From: Spirometra erinaceieuropaei
Taxonomy: Eukaryota; Platyhelminthes; Cestoda; Diphyllobothriidea; Diphyllobothriidae
Assembly: GCA_902702965.1 (NCBI GenBank)
Contig: CACRXP010000093.1
Span: 572,856-636,855, forward strand
Direction of reading: 5' to 3'
Length of the DNA: 64,000 nucleotides
Under the pieces are notes generated by a model. That model saw nothing but the letters and a program-made list of their open reading frames with translations. It was not told the origin of the DNA and did not search any database. Below, piece after piece: positions 59,100-64,000 of this stretch. The translations under genes were made by a program, and so were the position numbers. The stretch's first letter is position 1. Each line of letters starts with the position of its first letter.

Positions 59100-59600
59100 G
59101 GATGAATGCAGTTAACCGATAACTGACCACGGGTGGCATGGAGCTTGCACCAGGCCCTTCTGTGTGCACAATACCAACTTCCGTAACCTGATGGCAGCCC
59201 CTTCGGCTATTGCCAGCAGATGCTGAGTCGGTGGCTTAGGGTAGTCCGATAAGACCTCGTAGATAACGCACAAGACTACGTTAGGCTTCACATGATGCCC
59301 ATAATGGATAATTTGCGCGGCGTGAATGGCATTCTTCATTCTTTTAATTTGATCGGGAAGTCTTCCCAGATACTTCTGAATAGGCGCCTACTCGCACAAC
59401 TAATACAACCCGCTCCATAGATGCAGGTAAAGGAGTAACTGCATATGCATGTGGTCTAAACTGGCAAACTATCTTTACCCTCTACGTTTAAAACAGGGTT
59501 GACCGAGAACGATACTCAAACTCATGTCGCTGGGTAGTTTATTTAAACGACCTGGTCAAAGCGTCTTATCTGAAGTGCACTTGCTGCTTCCGTTTGAAAA
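59100..59600 (-). pseudogene. Penelope-like element relic (family P2), GIY-YIG domain
   Basis: The minus strand reads NPVLNVEGKDSLPV, stop, CICSYSFTCIYGAGCISCAS, RRLFRSIWEDFPIK, then 59339-59112 IHAAQIIHYGHHV and AAIRLRKLVLCTQKGLV. It aligns with the nuclease at 19500-20340 (CVYAFTCSFGAGYIGGTTRR.., AVSIRLKKLAVCSQKAF). GYIG has become GCIS, so the active site is lost. Confidence 0.65.
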
Positions 59601-60005
59601 GGGGCTTACATAAATAGTTTTCATTTCTGCCGTCCCTGTGATTGGTTTTGTGGGTCTCTCAGTAATATTCTCTGCAATACATTTGTCCGGATACCCGTTC
59701 TAACGAAGCAGGTCCTGGTTCATTATAAGTTATTCGTTGATAACGCCTTTGGGACAAATTCTTCTGGCCCTTTGCGCCGAACAACGTAGTAAGTTGTGTT
59801 TTTCTGGGAGGAGTTACAACATGAATAAATTCGCGTATTTCCCAGACCAAGTTTTCTTCCTAAATAGCTCCTTCTGAGCAGAATGATATCTCAGGTTAAG
59901 AAACAAACTTGATCAGAGGACATGCATAATTTACGGCATAAAATACGAATGCGGACGAACGCACTAAAGGGGTTATTATTAATATGAACCCTAGGTGTTC
60001 AGTCT
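59601..60005. other. No feature seen
   Basis: No supported gene or repeat. Confidence 0.35.
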
Positions 60006-60008
60006 TCT

Positions 60009-60270
60009 TTTACAACCAAATTCATAGACGGTGGGACGACGTTGACATGAGCTCGCCACTTGGGCCTCTACTAACCGATGTCCCGGTAGACAAGTTAGAG
60101 GAATTTTAATTAAACGACCAGATGGACAGGAGAATACATTATGGTTGCTACGTTGACGACATATTCAAAATCCTCACCGCATAACCCAGCATAGACGCCC
60201 TTTTATATGCAGTAAAACAGGCATATCTATCGTTAGGCTTTGAGCTGTTGGAAGAACCTGGCAACTAATG
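60009..60270 (+). pseudogene. Penelope-like reverse transcriptase palm fragment
   Basis: The frame FYNQIHRRWDDVDMSSPLGP, LLTDVPVDKLEEF, stop, YGCYVDDIFKILTA, LLYAVKQAYLSLGFELLEEP holds two palm motifs: MSSPLGPLL (motif B region) and YVDD at 60150-60161. Two in-frame stops are present. A GAA-rich run (60293-60324) follows directly. Confidence 0.75.
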
Positions 60271-60292
60271 TCATCATACCTAGCGTCGAAGA

Positions 60293-60324
60293 AGAAAAAG
60301 AAGAAGAAGAATAAGAAGAAGGAG
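60293..60324 (+). repeat. GAA-rich microsatellite
   Basis: GAAGAAGAAAAAGAAGAAGAAGAATAAGAAGAAGG. Similar runs end Penelope copies on the opposite strand elsewhere, but no Penelope 3' block adjoins this one. Confidence 0.7.
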
Positions 60325-60829
60325 AATTGCAGTGTAACAGATGATTAATGTCAAACATACTGCCATCTGTAAAGCCAAAGCTGTTTTTAACTTCAGTTAT
60401 TAATGCTTTCCTCAGATTTTTCCATCAAAAATGATGCCTTATTTCGGGCTGAAAATAATGTTTATGGACAGAATGGGGATTAGTAATCTTAAGGCATTAA
60501 GGCTCATGTCGAGATCTGCATTCCATTACCCTGAGCTTCAAGAAGAGGCCGCAAAGACAAAGTTGTTGGGGAAAACCAGTAGCGCTTTACTAACTTTACA
60601 CGTTTGACTGCGCCGTGCAATGTGGTAGTTAATAGGATGTAGTATAAAGCCAGTAAAAACTCAACTTATCGTGTATTGTTAAGGGGTCAGCAAAGTGTCC
60701 CAAATCAAAAATATAAATAGTAATTTGCTTTTTAAACTTTATATATATGTTTTCACAGACATTTGAAGGATAGTACCAGTACGTGTTTGGTAAACATCCG
60801 AGTCACGGAACAATACGCACGAAACAAAA
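60325..60829. other. Downstream of gene B, no feature seen
   Basis: It lies 3' of the gene B stop codon. I see no AATAAA within the first ~150 bp on the minus strand. Confidence 0.35.
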
Positions 60830-61096
60830 TCAAATTGCGCAAGAGGCGTCATTGGACGTTTCAAAGGCCAGCAACATGACCTTTTCAAAATTCTTTGAAA
60901 GGAAGTTCTTCAGTGCATGCAAAGATCCTCCGGATGTATAATAACTATTAGGTTTTCGTATATTATTTGGCACGAATTTCGACAGCCGAACTCTATTTGG
61001 TTCATCCGTGTGGATTTTCCAGTAGGGTATATCCACAGTTATAGTGGAGGATATGTTGGTGGTCGTCAAAAGTGTATATTCATAACTGTCTAACAC
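60830..61096 (-). CDS. Gene B, last exon (paralogue of 26817-27083)
   Basis: 267 nt encode VLDSYEYTLL, VDIPYWKIHT, NRVRLSKFVPNNIRKPN and end SNDASCAI with a TGA at 60830-60832. Length, frame and the SNDASC-x-I stop equal gene A's last exon; about 34 of 88 residues are identical, with the N-terminal (SxEYTLL), YWK, VRLS and C-terminal stretches best kept. The acceptor is AAAG just before 61096; an upstream TTCTTAG would add two in-frame codons. Function is unrecognised. Confidence 0.75.
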   Translation of the reverse strand: MLDSYEYTLLTTTNISSTITVDIPYWKIHTDEPNRVRLSKFVPNNIRKPNSYYTSGGSLHALKNFLSKNFEKVMLLAFETSNDASCAI

Positions 61097-62057
61097 CTTT
61101 AACTAAGAAGGACGTACATTGATGAGAACATAAACAGTGGAATTGACAATCGCACGTAGCACAAGTCAGTATTTCATTAACAGACGCTGTTCTGTGCACC
61201 TACATTTCGATCCGCAGACGGAGGAAAACGAATCTCCCCTATGTCCCACTGCATAACTCAAATTCAAATAAATTTGCCCGCGGCGAAATAAGACATGTCA
61301 GTATTTTGGGGGCTTAAAGCAGGCTTCGTTAATGTGTTTATGCAGATCAACAGTAAAAAAATGTCCGAAATAACTGTAAAATGCTTTTCCAGTGGTAGCG
61401 TTCCCCTCTCTGACCACGTATACCAGCCAATCATGTAAAACTACCTTTCGTTGGTTAAGAAGCCGATGTCGCTTTCATTCCGAAGACTGATGAAGGTAAC
61501 CCAACAACTCAAAAGTGAACAGCATAACGTTTAGCCCTCTTTTTGTGGATATAAGGGCGTGGAATGTATCAGTGCTGGAGGCGCAACTCGCGTCTATTTC
61601 TTCGTGACTGCGAGCAAAGGTGAGATACTTCAGGGTAAACTTTTTTGTGAACATTTTCGACCGGCCGTTATTTGCATTAAATTTGATGTTTCAGTGCAGC
61701 GACTCAGGAAGTGTTTGTCTGCTTTCCTATATTTATCACTATTTCTAAAATTATCTTACCATAACGTGACTCTTGCTTTGCTGCTGAATGCAAACCTTAC
61801 ATAGCCATGCGATTGAATTGTGGCTGAGAGGTGCACCAACGTTCATATCTACAATACTGAGCACACATTGGATGCTACCACCGAGGACTAACCTTCAACG
61901 TAATTAGAAAAAAGTCTGATAAAAGCATTTAGTGGTCAGGAATGCCGCATCGAGACTGAATTTGATTCTGCCAAGTAAGGCTTTGTCACCTGCATGCTTA
62001 AAACGAGCGCCAGATTCTTTGAATGCACGCTGGTTTTTCAATGACTTTATTTGGTTT

Positions 62058-62845
62058 GGTAACAATCGGGAGATGGCACCCAAAAAAATTCGCCTAACCA
62101 AAGCAGTCTGTCGTACGGGACAGGTGGTAATAGGGTTTTTATGGGTGGTGGCTGGTCGGGATGTACGAAACTAGCCGACAGAAAGCCTTATTTGAACAGG
62201 TGAATGCTCGAAGTTGGCCTGATCTCCGTTCCGCTATTACAAAATGGGTCGCCATAGGCAGTAGTGGGAACGGACGAGTGGAAGGCGTATCATCGTCTTC
62301 CCTCAGACGGTTATCTACATTTTTCTGTTAACCACTCAAATAACTTCAAGGAGCCTACCACCGGACGACACACCAATGACATTGAGGCATGCTGGAGTAG
62401 ACTGAAAAGGAAACTCTACGAGGGAGGCCCTGTATGTGGTCGAGCTGTGTGGGCTCACATAGACGAAGTACAGTGTCGTCTTTGGTTTGGCCTCAATGCC
62501 ATGTCTTTGACAGATGCCTGGGAACTGTTCCTGTCCCATGTTGTGCAGACTTATCCTATTTAAAAGTGCTTTTGTTTTGTAATAAACTGCCATAATGCGA
62601 ATGTATGCCGTATATTCAGGTGTAAGTGCGTAACGATGGAGAAGGTTGGGTAACAGCGACCATCGTCCATGTAACCTCTTGTGATTTTCGTTCGGCCAGT
62701 CCATGCTAGGCCGTCGCGGAAAGTCTAAGTAGTTCGTGAAAGTCGGCCTGCAACCGCTGATACAGCCTGAAGCGCTTGAGTCCACTGTTAAAGGTATTAT
62801 TTCTAGGTAACGGATTTTTTTGAGTGCCATCTCCCGTTTGTTACC
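62058..62845 (+). mobile_element. Merlin DNA transposon, internally deleted
   Basis: Terminal inverted repeats GGTAACAATCGGGAGATGGC and (right end, inverted) GGTAACAAACGGGAGATGGC extend ~38 bp. The 8-bp target duplication TTTGGTTT is perfect (62050-62057 and 62846-62853). It carries the C-terminal part of an ISXO2/IS1595-type transposase. The zinc ribbon and first catalytic Asp are gone. It lies in the intron of gene B. Confidence 0.9.
62264..62563 (+). pseudogene. Merlin (ISXO2-like) transposase, C-terminal part
   Basis: The frame reads GTDEWKAYHRLPSDGYLHFS, VNHSNNFKEPTTGRHTNDIE, ACWSRLKRKLYEGG. TDEWxAY carries the second catalytic Asp, and HTxxIExxW carries the final Glu of the DDE triad. 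VNHSxxF is the family hallmark. The upstream segment (about 62150-62263) reads WVVAGR and FEQVNARSWPDLRSAI in a broken frame, and the first Asp is missing. It ends at a natural TAA after TYPI, about 280 bp before the element end. Confidence 0.85.
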
Positions 62846-62853
62846 TTTGGTTT

Positions 62854-63483
62854 ACCTAAATACCGAAATGTGTTCTCATAAGGAAGTGATTATGCTCTAG
62901 TTGTAAAGAAGATGTGCGCACAATCACCCGGGGAAGATGTCCCTCGCGTCATGTATAATGGCATAATTTACAAAAATAATTTCATCTTCAGTGCATAAAA
63001 AGCGATGATTTGGGGTAACTAATGGTAACTCTCAACTAAACCCTGGCGTGTTTTACAAACATATACCATGGTACTTGCAACTTTACATCCACTGATGAAT
63101 ATTCGATATTACCGAAAGTTTAATTTACTGGCTATCTGGATTTACATGTAAGTATTCAGTTGTAGATCCGCTTGCATGTGCTCGTGTCCTTAATTCAGAG
63201 ACGAAACATATTCCTGTGGCCACTCCGAATTGAGATTAGTGAGTGTGTGCTATCATGCTCAGATGGTTTTGCTGTGTGCGAAATGAGTAGCGTGGCATCA
63301 CTAAGGCTATATGGGCATACGCGAAAAAACAACCACTTACTGTTTTATGCAACTGTAATCAGAATTACCATAACAATCAATCATTTGTGCATTTAGCGGA
63401 GATTTTGTATATCGCTAATGCAACAGTTTAGATTAGGCAGACTGCATGGTAAAAACAAAAACAGATTGCGAGCATCAAAGTAC
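62854..63483. other. Remaining intron sequence of gene B, nothing else seen
   Basis: No repeat or RNA recognised. Confidence 0.35.
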
Positions 63484-63739
63484 CTTTGTCCACGAAGATA
63501 TTCGCACTCTCGAAAATTCGACAAGGCAAGCGTACTGCAAGTATCTGGCCTCAGCATAATCAGCTAGAAAATGGCATTCAGTTTGGAGGTTGCTCCGTTC
63601 AAAATGCACTCGTATTCGAGAAAGACCGTGATCTGGCACCGAAAGTATTATCCTTGTAGTTAAGACGTATTTAAGTAAGTGTTCAACGACATCATCAATG
63701 AATAACGTGCCACCTCTCCGTGGGCATTTCGACAGGGCA
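63484..63739 (-). CDS. Gene B, conserved exon (paralogue of 25333-25588)
   Basis: 256 nt between acceptor TTATTATTTTGATTTTAG and donor ACAAAG/GTACTT encode CPRRGGTLFIDDVVEHLL, IRVHFERS, DYAEARYLQYACLVEFSRV. The exon length, entry phase (one base completing a codon) and exit phase (0) match gene A exactly, with about 43 of 85 identical residues. Upstream exons would lie beyond 64000 or are interrupted by the Penelope 3' end at 63855. No family is recognised. Confidence 0.75.
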
Positions 63740-63854
63740 CTAAAATCAAAATAATAAGTAGACATTTACAATAGGTGGGCTTACGGAATATACCAAGAGG
63801 CACAAGTTCGCAAAGCGCGTTATAATACAATATGTGTCGCGTTCATCATCCCCC

Positions 63855-63950
63855 GAATAAAACGAAGAAGAAGAGAGGGCGAATTCATGGACCGAATTAT
63901 ATTTGAACTGACGTTTCGGAAACCCTCTCGTGTCCATCATCAGAGTAAAG
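63855..63950 (-). mobile_element. Penelope-like element 3' end, solo
   Basis: On the minus strand it reads CTCTGATGATGGACACGAG, TTTCCGAAACGTCAG, CAAATATAATTC and a CTTCTTCTTCG run. It carries a hammerhead-like core at 63910-63943 with one stem II mismatch. It lies 5' of the gene B exon. Its upstream part is cut by, or just continues to, the window end. Confidence 0.7.
63910..63943 (-). ncRNA. Hammerhead-like ribozyme core in a Penelope 3' end
   Basis: CTGATGA, stem II GGACAC/GTTTCC (five of six pairs), loop GAGAGG, then GAAAC and GTC. It has the same architecture as the cores at 33715 and 44712. Activity is unproven. Confidence 0.4.
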
Positions 63951-64000
63951 TGTTGGCTGTTCCGGCTGGCCTTGATTGCTTCAGCCTTGATACCTGCCTG

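Larger units (their letters stand above)
61097..63483 (-). other. Intron of gene B
   Basis: A phase-0 intron of 2,387 bp, GT at 63483-63482 and AG at 61098-61097. It contains the Merlin element at 62058-62845, which largely accounts for its being longer than the 1,228-bp intron of gene A. Confidence 0.6.

Overview
This is eukaryotic, intron-bearing and repeat-rich DNA with no prokaryote-style operons. The mix of mobile elements (CR1-lineage non-LTR retrotransposons, Penelope-like elements with GIY-YIG endonucleases, Merlin DNA transposons, tRNA-headed SINEs), the moderate AT content and the very sparse coding sequence suggest a platyhelminth, most likely a large-genome tapeworm. That assignment is an inference from repeat content, not from a species marker.

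Layout. 0-5.5 kb: a 936-bp Merlin-ended non-autonomous element with an internal tandem repeat, a CR1 3' stub and a foldback element. 5.5-9.8 kb: a nearly complete but broken CR1-lineage retrotransposon on the minus strand. 11-14 kb: CR1, Penelope and Merlin fragments. 15.7-18.4 kb: a Merlin fragment and a long CR1-superclade (Rex1/L2-like) reverse transcriptase ORF. 18.8-22.1 kb: an AT-rich repeat, a Penelope element split by an inverted SINE insertion, and a CR1 endonuclease fragment. 23-27.1 kb: the 3' half of a spliced gene of unknown function (gene A). 28-34 kb: SINE copies, Penelope 3' ends and a 91-bp-arm palindrome. 36.7-37.7 kb: a CR1 copy whose reverse transcriptase region is replaced by a 376-bp assembly gap. 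41.6-42.6 kb: a possible two-exon gene (gene C). 43.6-47.3 kb: a Penelope copy and a second Rex1-like copy. 49.5-50.5 and 57.9-58.9 kb: large foldback repeats. 53.1-55.6 kb: a GAT/GGT microsatellite and a CR1 copy interrupted by a Penelope insertion. 56-60.3 kb: more Penelope pieces. 60.8-63.7 kb: gene B on the minus strand, whose intron holds a Merlin element with an intact 8-bp target duplication.

The main discovery candidate is the A/B gene pair. Two exons of exactly the same length (256 and 267 nt), in the same order, with the same splice phases and stop position and with about 51% and 39% residue identity, occur on opposite strands about 35 kb apart. I do not recognise the protein. The other notable signals are hammerhead-like cores at the 3' ends of the Penelope elements and several insertions that can be dated relative to each other by target-site duplications. 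Most of the remaining sequence shows no gene I can support.
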